Below the pieces are notes generated by a model. That model searched no databases, was not told the DNA's origin, and saw nothing but the letters and a program-made list of their open reading frames with translations. 64,000 nucleotides of DNA from Casuarina equisetifolia (taxonomy: Eukaryota; Streptophyta; Magnoliopsida; Fagales; Casuarinaceae): NCBI GenBank assembly GCA_028551475.1, contig CM052354.1, forward strand, positions 25,071,258-25,135,257. The letters run 5' to 3'. Positions 44,039 to 55,212 of the stretch are shown one piece after another. Within the stretch, counting starts at the first letter, position 1; the number at the start of each line of letters is the position of its first letter. Position numbers and translations under genes: made by a program.

Positions 44039-46067
44039 TCTGCAAGCTCCCATGTTTTGCTTCCATTGAAAACCTTTTTTGGATGTTTTCCCGTGTTCTT
44101 TACAGAATGAAATGCTTTATACAGAGACTCTGATACAAATTGTGGCAATAAGATCAACAGAAGAAAGTGTGAAAGCAATAATAAAGGTTTTCTTTGTTCA
44201 TTCCAGTGGACTACGTAGTCCGGTACTCTTGTACTTCAATCTTTCTGCAACTTCATTCATTTGCTTCTTTAATAAAGACGTGTGTTTTCTTTTAACATGC
44301 TTCAGGCTTGTCTTCCATATGGGAAAACATTGACTTACACAATGTAGGGAGTATATATATATATACTTATGAATAAGTGAGTTTTTCTTATCTAAGAACA
44401 AGAAAATACATATTCAAGGATATATCTTAACATTATAACTTATTTAAAAGAAAATCAAGTTTAAAATCTTCTAATTCTAACCAATAAGATTAATATTTTA
44501 ACAGCCTTATTTTTAAAAACATTTACAATTTTATAAGAGTATATTATAAGAATCCATAAGAATATATAGTAGGTAGTAGAATATATTGTAAGTTTGTTGA
44601 TTTTTGTTTGGACATGACGTGGAGGTTCTCCTTATCTCCTCTTGCACACGAGCTCCAACAGTAGAGCAAAAGTCTTCACTTACCTGCAATCTGCACCAAG
44701 ATGGGACTGATGGAAGTCACCTCTTATTGCACCGCTGGACGTTCTTCCGCTTCTTTCTCGATATATACATATAGAGTTACTTGTAATTTAGAAACTTAAC
44801 ATGAGAACAATTCCTCCATTTGTATCTAGTTTGTAAAAGTGAGTTTTCCTTGTTTGATCAATAAAACAAGTTTTTACCCACAAATATTATATCTTTTTCC
44901 ACACTTTGACAATTTTTAGTTACTGAAGTGTCAAAACCAAAACCATATTAAGCACACCTTCCATCCAATATACTCGCCCATGTTGGAAATCCATTGCAAT
45001 TCATGAAGAATGACCTAAAAACCAGGTTCGAGATTTTGGAGAAAGGAGTGTGTGGCTCGGGTTCTTTCTAGGTTTTCTGCAAACAATACATGTGGTGCCC
45101 CTGGATGGCCAGTGGGAGGCGGCCAAGTGAGAAAAACAACAATGCCCAAGGACAAGGGAAGAGCAAAGGTGTCAGCAAAAGCAACGCATGAGTAGACAAA
45201 GAACGGCACTATTCTTTCGACAGAAACCCTTCGTCTCCTAGTGTTATCTTCCACTATAAACATTTATGTCTGTCAATCTGAGAGATATTATGAATTACTA
45301 AAACGGCTTATTTGCATTGAGCCAAAAAATGACAACACGTTCTACCCTTCTTGGTTCTATGGTCGTCTATAGTATCCAAAATAGTCCCTGTTTATCTGAT
45401 TGTTTAACCTTATACAAATGTAGAAGAATTTAGATGACTAAGACTTTGCCCCATGCAGTTGCAAGGGATGGCAATGCCAGCGAAATCTGAGATCATTGCA
45501 ACATTTTTGAAAATTAAAAGAAAATCCTTCCAGGCATGTGGTTGAGATCCTCTCCCTATGAAGTTGCCTACTTCCACCAGATTACTGTAATTGGCGTGCG
45601 CCGGCTTATGAAATTTATATCTATAATTTAAAGCAAGTCAAACTAGAAACTTTCTCAGCTGTTTTTTTTTTATTTTCAATAAAGAACCAAACTTTCTGAT
45701 GTCTTTAATAATTTGGGAGCAGATACAGCCTAACACGGCTTGGTTTCAGGTTCACACCTATAATTGTTTTGAACTTGTACCTTCTCATTAGCACCACTCT
45801 TTTCTTGTTATAAACATGTATCTTCTTATTTTTCTCATATTTTCCTTTAAGAAGAGAAAACAGCTTTTCGACTGTCATTAAGTAGTTTACATCATGAATT
45901 TTTATAAGAACATATTTTCATCAACAATTGTTTTCTTGGTGAAAAATTAAGCCTTCTTAAACCTATCAATATTATTTCAATTCTGATGTTCTAATCAATG
46001 ATCACTTGAATCATGTTCATCTTATGCGTTGGTGACAGAAAGTATAAAAAACAAGGAGATTCGGGCA
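44039..46067. other. Intergenic region between ZIP genes 2 and 3
   Basis: The first 600 bases are the conserved ZIP 3' flank (with a short TA run at 44352). The rest is AT-rich; a minus frame at 45015-45263 shows no domain. Nothing else recognised. Confidence 0.55.
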
Positions 46068-46690
46068 TTATTGCTGATGTGCATGTGAGGAGACTTTCCT
46101 CGTTGACTTCTGTGCAGCTATGAAGTAATGTTGAACCAGAAGGTTGCATCGAGATTGATCATTAAACTTAATCACTTGAAACTCAGTTTCACCTCCTGCA
46201 TCTCCGATGTAGAAGATAAAATTGATAAATCCCGGGTTGTCAATGTCGAGTGTCAGAGCACTGTTCTGTATTAACCTGTCGGAGTTTGAGTTGATTAAGC
46301 CTTCGTTAACTTCCAAGCTATTTCTTCAGTCGAACAAGACGTTTGGTGCAGCAGATAATGTTGACATTTGCTGTCATCCTGAAGTAATGTCGACATTTGC
46401 TGCAACCAGGGAAGTAATCTTCTACTCTAATCGGCTACCTCAAACAAACCGTCGGTCTTAAAGATTTGCCGTTTAATGATCTTATCACCTTTCTGTTACT
46501 TCAATACGCCTTCATGTTCTCCAATTGCCGTCCAACCCAGGAACTATTTACTGATGATTCTGATAATGATAGGATTTAATCCCAAAAAAAAAATTGATAA
46601 ATTTGATGAAGGTTTGGCAGAGTTCTCTCCCTGTTGTTTTCCGGAATCGTTGACTCTAGTCACGGCCACAGACATCTGGTAGCATTGAAA
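46068..46690 (+). promoter_or_regulatory. Upstream block of ZIP gene 3
   Basis: Homologous to the blocks before genes 2 and 5. It carries a doubled ZDRE module, one copy perfect and one with a mismatch (ATGTTGACAT, 46358-46367), and the antisense frame DNPGFINFIFYIGD. Confidence 0.7.
46387..46396. promoter_or_regulatory. ZDRE-like palindrome before ZIP gene 3
   Basis: ATGTCGACAT, perfect, 472 bases before the ATG. A one-mismatch relative lies 29 bases earlier in the same repeated context (ATAATGT-GACATTTGCTG). Confidence 0.75.
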
Positions 46691-46750
46691 TTTCCTCAAA
46701 ACAATTGCCAACTCGTGATTAAACAACCGGCACTTGGATTTTCCTTCCTC

Positions 46751-46756
46751 TATAAG
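46751..46756 (+). promoter_or_regulatory. TATA box of ZIP gene 3
   Basis: TATAAG, 108 bases before the ATG, in the conserved TATAAGAAGG context. Confidence 0.65.
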
Positions 46757-46858
46757 AAGGGAAAAAAAAAACTTTCTCGGAAGACAACAATCCCAAAAGC
46801 TTTTTACTTTCTGTCTTCTCTTTTTGTGCAACCATCTTTGTCTCTCTTCTCTCTCGCC

Positions 46859-48621
46859 ATGATTAGTCTGCGACCTCCGTCGTGGAATATCCCGACCATA
46901 TTATGTGTTCTCATTCTTCTCATCCCAACAATATCAGGTGATTGCACTTGTGATCCTACTCCCAAAGACCCGAAGAGTAACAAAGCACTCCATTATAAAC
47001 TGGGCGCAATAGCCGCCATTCTTTTTTCTAGTGTTACAGGCGTAAGCTTCCCCTTGTTAGGCCGGAAAATTCCAGCTCTAAGGCCTGAGAACGATTTCTT
47101 TTTCATAATCAAGGCTTTTGCAGCCGGTGTAATTCTGGCAACCGGATTTATTCATATACTACCGGACGCATTTGATAATTTGTCTTCGCCTTGCCTTAAT
47201 CAAGATCCGTGGGGCAATTATCCCTTCACAGGTTTCTTTGCCATGTTTTCAGCTATTATCACATTAATGATCGACGGCTATGCCTCAAGCTATTATCGGA
47301 AGTCACACCAAACCAAGCAGGTGAGTGGTTTTAACTACAAGTATTCAGGCATCTGCATAAATTACTTGCGCATGTACTCCGTTTTCGTGCTATCTCTAAC
47401 TATGGTTTGGTTTTCACTGAAAATAAAAATTGCAGATAAATGCAGATCAAGGGAGGGGCGATGAGCACGCGGGGCACTTACCTGTTCACACGCACGCCAA
47501 CCATGGTCATGCTCATGGGTCGCTCTCCCCTTCCAATGGAGATTTGCCTCTGCCAGATCTAATTCGTCACCGTGTTATAGCACAGGTACTGCCTCAGATT
47601 AAGTTTACTGCATGTCAACTCTTTTCCAGTGGTAACCACAAGAGCTCTAACTCTGATGGGTCTTTCCTTCAGGTGTTGGAGTTAGGAATTGTGTTTCATT
47701 CAGTGATCATCGGAGTAGATTTGGGTGTTTCTCAAAGCGTAGAAGATATAAAGCCTCTCATGATAGCCTTGTGTTTCCATCAATTTTTTGAAGGCATAGG
47801 GCTTGGTGGTTGCATCTCTCAGGTATAGCTCCCAATCCTGTCAAACTACCAAGATTGTTGCTTTTTCCAAAGAGAAAATTTTGATTTTCAGCACTCAGTA
47901 AACAGTTCTGATATGTGTTGATATAGTTTTAGAGAGTCGGCAATTGTCTTGGACATGTTCTCATAATGATGACATCCTCATCTCTTTAATAGTGAACATA
48001 ACCAAGAGAAACGTGGGAAAGTGCATCTGAGGTTCTTTTCTTTGTTGGGCCAAAACCAGGAACCTGTACCGACCATTGTTTGTTATGGACTAGTTATTTG
48101 ATTCCTGTGGAATTCCTATCTTGTATTATTCGGTTTGTTCTTTGGTTTTGTGTTACAATCTCGCCCATTTTTTTTCTTATGTTTGTTCTCTCTATACATA
48201 CTCATCAAGAAAAAACATTATGTTGTTTGAAACTTCTTTCTCTTACCCCAAATCTGGTAAATTAGTGAATTGGTCAAAAATTAACCCCACAACTTTGTTT
48301 TTGATCTCCATGTAGGCAAAATTCAAGTCTAGATCTGCGACAGTAATGGCAGTATTTTTCTCACTCACTACGCCAGTTGGGGTAGCAATTGGTATTGGGA
48401 TATCAAGCACTTACGACGAGAACAGCCAAACTGCTCTAATTGTTGAAGGGACTTTAAATGCTCTTGCGGCTGGAATTCTAATTTACATGTCGCTTGTCGA
48501 CCTGCTTGCTCAAGATTTCATGAACCCAAGAGTGCAAGACAACCTGAAGTTGCAACTGGGGACAAATGCTTCACTTCTCGTCGGGGCTGGATGCATGGCT
48601 CTATTGGCTAAATGGGCATGA
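46859..48621 (+). CDS. ZIP gene 3: IRT/ZIP-type divalent metal transporter
   Basis: Exons 46859-47320, 47436-47585, 47673-47822 and 48316-48621, 355 residues, all junctions phase 0. I chose the Met of MISLRPPSW because the leader upstream is conserved as untranslated in all paralogues. It has a signal peptide, a His loop [16 protein letters not shown], span 4 [10 protein letters not shown] and span 5 FHQFFEG. The IRT1 Glu103 equivalent is Asp106, an acidic but shorter residue; Asp103 and Asp139 are kept. The extra intron 1 (115 bases, donor GTGAGT) lies just before the His loop. One perfect ZDRE and one near match lie upstream, so zinc-deficiency control is likely. Confidence 0.93.
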
Positions 48622-49200
48622 TATGTAAGCACCCGTGTTGCGCTTTCTTTGAAATTTTTCTTGTGCATCTTATTGTGTTTTTACACATAGAAATACCTGG
48701 TGCAGAGACTGATACAAAATTCTGGAAATAAGACAAAGAGAAGAAATTGTGACAGCGATTCATTCAACTGGGCTACCTTGTCCTATACCCTTGTCCTTCA
48801 ATTTTTCTGCAACTTCATTCATTTGCTTCTTTCGTAAAGATATGTTTTTTTTATTATGTATGTCAGGCTTGTCTCCCATCCGAGAAAATATTAACTTACA
48901 CACCGTAGGACCATATGATAAGAATCCATAACAACATATAGTAGGTAGTAGAACATACAGTAAGTTTGCTGATTTTAGTTCATGAATTGTCAAAACCAAA
49001 ACCATATTGAGCGCACCTTCCACCCAATATGAGTGTCCACGTTGAAAAATCCACCCTTTAGCTGTGAATTCTTACAAAGTAGAGTTAGGGAAGATCAAAG
49101 CCACCTCGGAAGTGCAGAAAATTATTCAAAATTCCCCCCTGAAAAGGGTATAGTTAAGAGGCTCAAAAGTCATCCCATATGTTTATCTTAAAAACTTCTT
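48622..49200 (+). repeat. Conserved 3' flank of ZIP gene 3
   Basis: Closely matches 12078-12600 and 57385-58030. Confidence 0.75.
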
Positions 49201-49540
49201 TTCTACGCATCCCAACAGAAGGGACCCCTAATGTGGTGTGGAAGGAATATCTTTCAATAGATTTGGTCAGACAACCTCCATGATACCATGATACCATGAT
49301 TAATTATTTTTAGGTAGTTTGTCAGATGTAAAACTAGTACGTACAACTTAGAGTAAATAAGTATTTTCTTTTCTTTTTAGAGTATCAACAGGTATTAATG
49401 AAGTCCACCAATTATTTTGATGCAAACTTTTGGTCAAAAGCAAAAAGCATTACCTATTTCTCTCACGAAATGGTTGAAAAGGAGGTGCCTTCCACGAACC
49501 AACCGCTTTTTTATGCCCCTTGAACAGGAACGAGGACATA

Positions 49541-49550
49541 ATGTCGACAT
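49541..49550. promoter_or_regulatory. ZDRE-like palindrome before ZIP gene 4
   Basis: ATGTCGACAT, perfect, 908 bases before the ATG of gene 4. The surrounding ACATAATGTCGACATT resembles the context in the other promoters although the rest of this promoter is unrelated. Confidence 0.65.
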
Positions 49551-50360
49551 TCTTGGCTTCAACTCAGTTGAATGTTGAACCAGGCACCCCGGCACGGCAC
49601 TCCAACTCTGATTACCTCGAATAAAGCGCTTGCATGTCAACAGAGTGTCTTCACCCTCGTTCATCACGCTCAAAAGCGTCATTTTCTCTGCCGACTCGTG
49701 AAACCTAATTGGAGGACTTATCAAATTACTTGTTCTTTATCATCTCCACGCTTTCCACGACCGCATCGCTCCCCTAGTGCTCTGCCGATTCAATTCAAAA
49801 CACTAAAATATCCTCGGAAATTCTAGGACCCGCCGTAATTTCTTTGGCTTTGCAACTTGTCGTCAAAGTTAATGGCAAAAAACATGGCTTACCGAAGCAA
49901 ACCTGGTTCCCATTTTCCCTCAGACCACAAGGGAAACTCTGAAATGTCAGTCCAGCACACTGATTGTGTCCTCCCAACCGGACTGTCTGTTCCCACGTAG
50001 TTAAATTGAAGTCTGGACATACGAACAAGGTCCGTCAACGGGACCACGCGAAAGACATTGTAGGTGCAATGCAGACTTCTTCATCGTAATGATGGCTACA
50101 AGCCATTGAACCCACAAGAACTAGCCACGTGCATACCACACGACCTACCAAAGAGTTTAGCGGAAATACGAGTGCTCGAGCTAAAAGAAGATTTGAATAA
50201 ATTCGGATGTTATGGAATAAAAGAGACGAGTTTAAGTAAGAGATTGATGTTCTGTTTGACTGCATAAGATGCTTGAACTTGGCCATCCGTTAATTATCTC
50301 GTAGTTTTTACCCCTAAATGCTTTCAGCAGGGCCAGCTGAACACAACCCTTTTCCTTTCT

Positions 50361-50367
50361 ATATAAA
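50361..50367 (+). promoter_or_regulatory. TATA box of ZIP gene 4
   Basis: ATATAAA, 97 bases before the ATG. Confidence 0.6.
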
Positions 50368-50457
50368 CATAGAATTCGAGCAATCTCTCCACGAACCCGA
50401 GGCCTGCTTTCCTTTTTGGTAATAGCCTTTTCGTGCTTTCCCTCTCTCCCTCACGCC

Positions 50458-52027
50458 ATGGGCAGTTTCCGAGCTTCTTCTTTCAACATCTTGGATGTGT
50501 TGCTTCTTTTGATATTACTCTTCCCTGTTGTCGTATCTGGGGATTGTGTGTCTGATGCCGACACAACAGTTAAAAACAAGAGAGAAGCACTTAAATATAA
50601 GATAGCTTCGATTGCGAGTATTCTTTTCACGGGTGCTGTTGGGGTGAGCATCCCGTTGTTGGGCAGGAGAATACCGACGCTGAGGCCTGATAATGATATC
50701 TTTTTCATGATTAAGGCCTTTGCGGCTGGGGTGATTCTAGCAACTGGGTTCGTCCACATACTACCAGATGCGTTTGAGAGTTTGACATCAGAGTGCCTCA
50801 ATGCAAAGCCTTGGGGGGATTTTCCTTTCGCAGGCTTCATAGCCATGGTGTCTGCTATAGGCACACTGACGGTGGATTCATTCGCGACTGGATTTTACAA
50901 GAGGCTGCACTTCAATAAGATTAAGCAGTTTAGTGCAGATGAAGAGAGTGGCAATGAGCACGCGGGTCATGTACATGTTCATACACATGCTACACATGGT
51001 CATGCCCATGGCTCAGGCCCTCATCCAGAGGAGTTGAATCTGGCAGAGCTGATCCGTTTCCGTGTTGTTTCACAGGTAAGATTGATATTAGGCTCCTTGT
51101 TTATTAATTTCAGCTGATGGTAGCAAATATCTCAACTTCGGTGTTCATATTTTGTAGGTGCTGGAGTTGGGAATTGTGGCTCATTCAGTGATCATCGGTA
51201 TATCGTTGGGAGCTTCAGAAAGCCCTGACACAATAAAGCCTCTTCTAGCAGCTCTGTCATTTCATCAGTTCTTTGAAGGCATGGGTCTCGGTGGCTGCAT
51301 CTCTCAGGTATTATTGCACTTCCTCCTGCAGCTTTAGTCATGGCTGCAAAAAAGGTCTCTTCAAATGAATTAATAATTCCATGTCCTTTGAAGTTTGGCT
51401 ACAGCCTGGAGAATTAAAGAAGTGGTTGAAAAATGTCGTCCCCATAAGCACATCTTCATATTCTTTTCTATTTTTTGGTCAATTTAGTAGTTTTTTATTG
51501 GCCATGAGAAAATAGAATAAAATAAAGCATGGCCTAAATTGCTTCGAGTTGGTTAATTTTCATGCTGAGAAGCTTAAGATGTATTATGTTTTATAACCAA
51601 AGTGATAAGTCGTCAGCCGCCACTAACTATTATAATCAAACTCAAAAAGGATGCAAAATTTGATTAAGTCTTTGCTGCAATTTTCTTTCTATTTACATTA
51701 CAAATATTTCTTGCCGTGTAGGCGCAATTCAAAACCAGGTCTGCGGCAATCATGGCAACTTTCTTCTCCCTCACGGCCCCAGTGGGAATTGCAATTGGGA
51801 TTGGCATATCAAGCATTTACAACGAGAATGGCCCCACTGCTTTGATTGTTCAAGGGGTTTTCGACGCTGCTTCGGCCGGAATTTTGATTTACATGGCGCT
51901 TGTTGACCTACTAGCAGCAGATTTCATGAGCCCAAGAGTACAAGGCAATTTGAAGATTCAACTTGGAGCAAATATCTCCCTTCTTCTAGGTGCTGCCTGT
52001 ATGTCTGTCCTGGCCAAATGGGCTTGA
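50458..52027 (+). CDS. ZIP gene 4: diverged IRT/ZIP-type metal transporter
   Basis: Exons 50458-51075, 51158-51307 and 51722-52027, 357 residues. Exon 1 covers what exons 1 and 2 encode in genes 1, 2, 3 and 5, so the intron before the His loop is absent. Signal peptide [20 protein letters not shown]; loop [19 protein letters not shown]; span 4 His215-Ser216 with the ordinary GISLG (Ser222); span 5 His242 and Glu246. The IRT1 positions are all conserved: His100, Asp104, Glu107 and the Asp of TVDSF. It therefore looks like the most conventional member, and its promoter and 3' flank do not match the tandem unit. A perfect ZDRE lies 908 bases upstream. An upstream in-frame Met at 50416 lies before the pyrimidine-rich leader end and is less likely. 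Confidence 0.93.
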
Positions 52028-53790
52028 ATTTTGAGAAGCATAAATGTAGTACGAGTTGGTTTTTAGTCGCTCTTAGCTCTTCGAACAATGTCACACCAAA
52101 TTACTTTGTCCAAATCCAAGGCAAAAGATAAGGGACAAGCCATAGAGAATGTGCTGTCACATCTTCATTATAGTTGAGTTGAAAGGATACCCCATAGATT
52201 GTCTTGCACCTTATGACTAGAATATAATGATCATTTTCATTCCAAGGGTCCTAAAACTCGTCAATTCCTTCTTTCAAAAAGGGACAAGAAAGAGCCCACC
52301 ATTCTTATCCTTACCTTACCTTACCTTACCTTACCTTACCTTACCTTACCTTACCTAACCCCACCTTAATGAATCCGAAGAGAAGCAATATATCGAAGAT
52401 ACAATCTTCTTTACAATATCATTATGCAGTTCAATAAGTGCTTAGTTCAATTAAAAACATGTATGATCTAAAATTAAGAGATCCTAAATTTGATACTAGA
52501 TGTAGATGTATATGTGGATGTGTGTTTAGAAAAAATATATAATAAAAAAGAATTTCACCAAGCAAAAGTAATTCCTAAATAATCCATGGCAGACATTTTT
52601 CATTTAGATCTCAAACATACTATCTTTCTTTACTTTGGTCAAAAATACTGTGAAGGAATTCAAACCACTTATAATGTCAACTGCGCCTCTTTTGCTCTAA
52701 TTTCTGTGACCCTCCAAGGTGCTGTTCAGAAAGCGGTGATCACCTGGTCCATTCATCAACGATTCTACTCATTATTGTGCCCCCAAAACTGCTGATTCCA
52801 TTTTTTTATGATATTACGCTTCAACAATTAAATTAGGTTGAACAATCGCTAGAACATGTCCGTCGAGGAGAGTGGAACCTAGCATAAAGAAAAAGCACTT
52901 TGCATAGTGCCTATAAAGTTGAAAGATTAAAAACAAAGAACCTTTTTTTTAGTAGGGTAGTCAATTGGAGCTAAATGAGAGTGCATGAGAAAGAAAGCCG
53001 ATTTCCATAAAGTTAACGACCTAGAATTATATATTGGAAAGGCTATCGTAAGAGAGAAAGGAGTGTTTGAAGGTGGGATTCGTTTCGATTCTAGTGCTTG
53101 GCAAGGAGACGACCTGTATGCAATTTGTTATATCACCCCGAACAATACAAATCGTACAAATTGGACAACTAAGTTCGAAATCTCCTGTTGCGTTGGTTGT
53201 CATCATCAATTGTCATTTAGTTGATGATTAACATAAGACATGAAGAAAGCTTAAACATTGAATTTGTCCCGAGGCCTAATGTCCAAAATAAGATTACACT
53301 TGGTGGCTACCCCTAAATTTCTCTCTCTATCATTTGAACTTGAGATATGGGCATAGCTTTGATCTAATTATAACAAACTCAATCATTGAATCAAAAAATC
53401 ATGAATTATTAACATGACAAACTTAATTACTCTTGTATATCATCACTTATCAAACTTCCATAAATACAATATTTGTACACATAAAAATGTATACACCACA
53501 TATATACATATACAAGTTTAATACTTGAGTCCAATTGACTTCATTTTGTCGTTCCATATCACATGCAAACTCAAGAGTGGAAAAACAAATTACAAATATG
53601 AAAAAATACAAAAATAAAATACTAATCTTTCCATGGATGATGACAAAAAGAGTGAGAACCATGCATACACCCATTTATACTTCGTGTAAAATGGGCCAAC
53701 AGACAAAGGCTATGGGTGATCATTAAAGCCTGTACCCGACATCAATCCAACACTTAAAATGAGGAAGTGACTCTTTCTGTAGGTTGCTAA
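52028..53790. other. Gene-poor stretch after ZIP gene 4
   Basis: AT-rich with a pentanucleotide repeat. Short open frames at 52586 and 52985 show no domain. Confidence 0.55.
52311..52355 (+). repeat. Microsatellite (TTACC)9
   Basis: Nine perfect TTACC units in a row, flanked by near-matching TTATCC and TAACC. Not a plant telomere repeat. Confidence 0.95.
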
Positions 53791-53799
53791 AGATGGCCA

Positions 53800-54450
53800 A
53801 TCATTCCAAAATATCTTTTCCCTTGCTCAGAGTAGATAAGAATAAGGTGTTATTCTTCTTCTTCTTCTTCTTCTTCCTTTCGTACTTGTCAGTTTGCACC
53901 CCAATCCATGTGGCAATACAAAAAGTACCATCATTACCTTCAATGCTTTGTTATGCAGCTCTTCAATGGCCTTCTGTGCAATCTCTTTTTGTGTTAAATG
54001 CTATGAAAGCAAAACCCTTGGCACCACCAGTCTCATTATCTTTCATTAATCGTACCTACAAGCAAACCCTTTTTATAAAAATTCACGAGAAACAAAAAGA
54101 AATGCACAAGCAATAGAGGATAGCATCCCAACCTCCAGAATTTCACATATTGGCTCACAAAGATTCCTCAAATCTTCTTCTAGGGCATCTCAAGGGATGA
54201 AAACCTTGGACCCACGGGGAGAAAGGGCAAGAACTTCAGCATGGTTCTCTTTCCCATCCTCATCAACTAAAGCGGCAGGCTTTTCTTCATCATCTGTAGA
54301 TTCAGAGGCAATGTGGTCTCTATTCTCTTCTTCTGCCAATTGATCCTTCCTGCTAGTCCCAGTTATAGAGTCCTCTTGTAATTCCTCAACATTTTCGTAC
54401 CCACCTCCATCGCTCTTCAACTTCTGTGCCTTCAGCCATGACTCCTTCAC
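53800..54450 (-). pseudogene. Fragment of an RRM RNA-binding protein gene (hnRNP Q/LIF2-like)
   Basis: On the minus strand an acidic, charged stretch (EELQEDS...STDDEEKPAAL) leads to LSPRGSKVFI, which resembles the start of the first RRM in plant hnRNP Q-like proteins. After a stop, related sequence continues and, past a possible intron, reads RLMKDNETGGAKGFAFIAFN, the RNP1 part of the RRM. Shifts and stops follow in the helix region. A further piece near 53820-53860 may be the start of RRM2 and has a relative at 58415-58460. The gene is broken and lacks most of its length. Confidence 0.55.
53853..53876 (+). repeat. Microsatellite (TTC)8
   Basis: Eight TTC units in a row, within the RRM gene fragment. 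Confidence 0.9.
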
Positions 54451-54789
54451 GTCCTAGACTTTTGTCATCCAAGTAGAATTCAGTAAGAATTATCTGTAGG
54501 CTCTCATGATATTCACTGCAAATAAAACCATATAAGAATTTGTACAATGCTCAAATAATGATCGTCGCAGGAAGCACAACATAGTTAATAGCTACCGTAA
54601 TAAATTTGAAATACAATCAGAATTCAAAAGGCAAGCAACGAAGGAAGCAGCGAGAAACTAAATCTAGAGCCCTGATGAGAAAGGATACTCATATAGAGAT
54701 TCTAAGCTATTTTTTCGACCAAGTCGTTTGTGCCAGCAGATAATGCCGAGATTTGCTGCCATCCTGGAAGTAGTCTTCCACACTGGTCA

Positions 54790-54799
54790 ATGTCGACAT
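54790..54799. promoter_or_regulatory. ZDRE-like palindrome 1 before ZIP gene 5
   Basis: ATGTCGACAT, perfect, 414 bases before the ATG. A decayed relative (ATGCCGAGAT) lies 47 bases earlier at 54743. Confidence 0.75.
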
Positions 54800-54819
54800 T
54801 TGCTGCTATTATGGAAATA

Positions 54820-54829
54820 ATGTCGACAT
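54820..54829. promoter_or_regulatory. ZDRE-like palindrome 2 before ZIP gene 5
   Basis: Second perfect ATGTCGACAT, 30 bases after the first and 384 before the ATG, again followed by CTGCTGCCATCCTGG-type sequence. Confidence 0.75.
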
Positions 54830-55104
54830 CTGCTGCCATCCTGGTAGTCTTCTTCTCTAATCAGCTATCTCAAACAAACCAGAAGTCTTAAAATTATGCC
54901 GTTTAATGATCTCATCACCTTTCTGTTACTTCACTATGCCTACATGTTCTCCAATGGCCGCCCATCCCAGAAGCCATATACAGATGATTCTGACAGATTT
55001 GGTAAAGTTCTCTTCCTGTCGTTTTCCGGAATCTTTGACTCTACAACCTAGTCATCATCCTCGGATATCTGGTAATTAAACCAGAACATAGATTTTCCTT
55101 TCTC

Positions 55105-55110
55105 TATAAG
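55105..55110 (+). promoter_or_regulatory. TATA box of ZIP gene 5
   Basis: TATAAG, 108 bases before the ATG, same context as genes 1 and 3. Confidence 0.65.
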
Positions 55111-55212
55111 AAGGAAACAGAAACCTTTCTCGAAAGACCACAATCCCAAAGGCTTTTTAATTTCTGTCTTCTCTTTTTGTGCAACCATCTTTATTCCCTC
55201 TTCTCTCTCACC

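Noticed and set aside
47321-47464. ZIP exon 1 frame running on through intron 1
   Set aside because: Conserved GT donor and AG acceptor, and loss of the His loop and spans 4-8 in the read-through, show it is intron.
52311-52355. Regular repeats as a CRISPR-like or telomeric array
   Set aside because: Simple TTACC microsatellite with no spacers, and not TTTAGGG.
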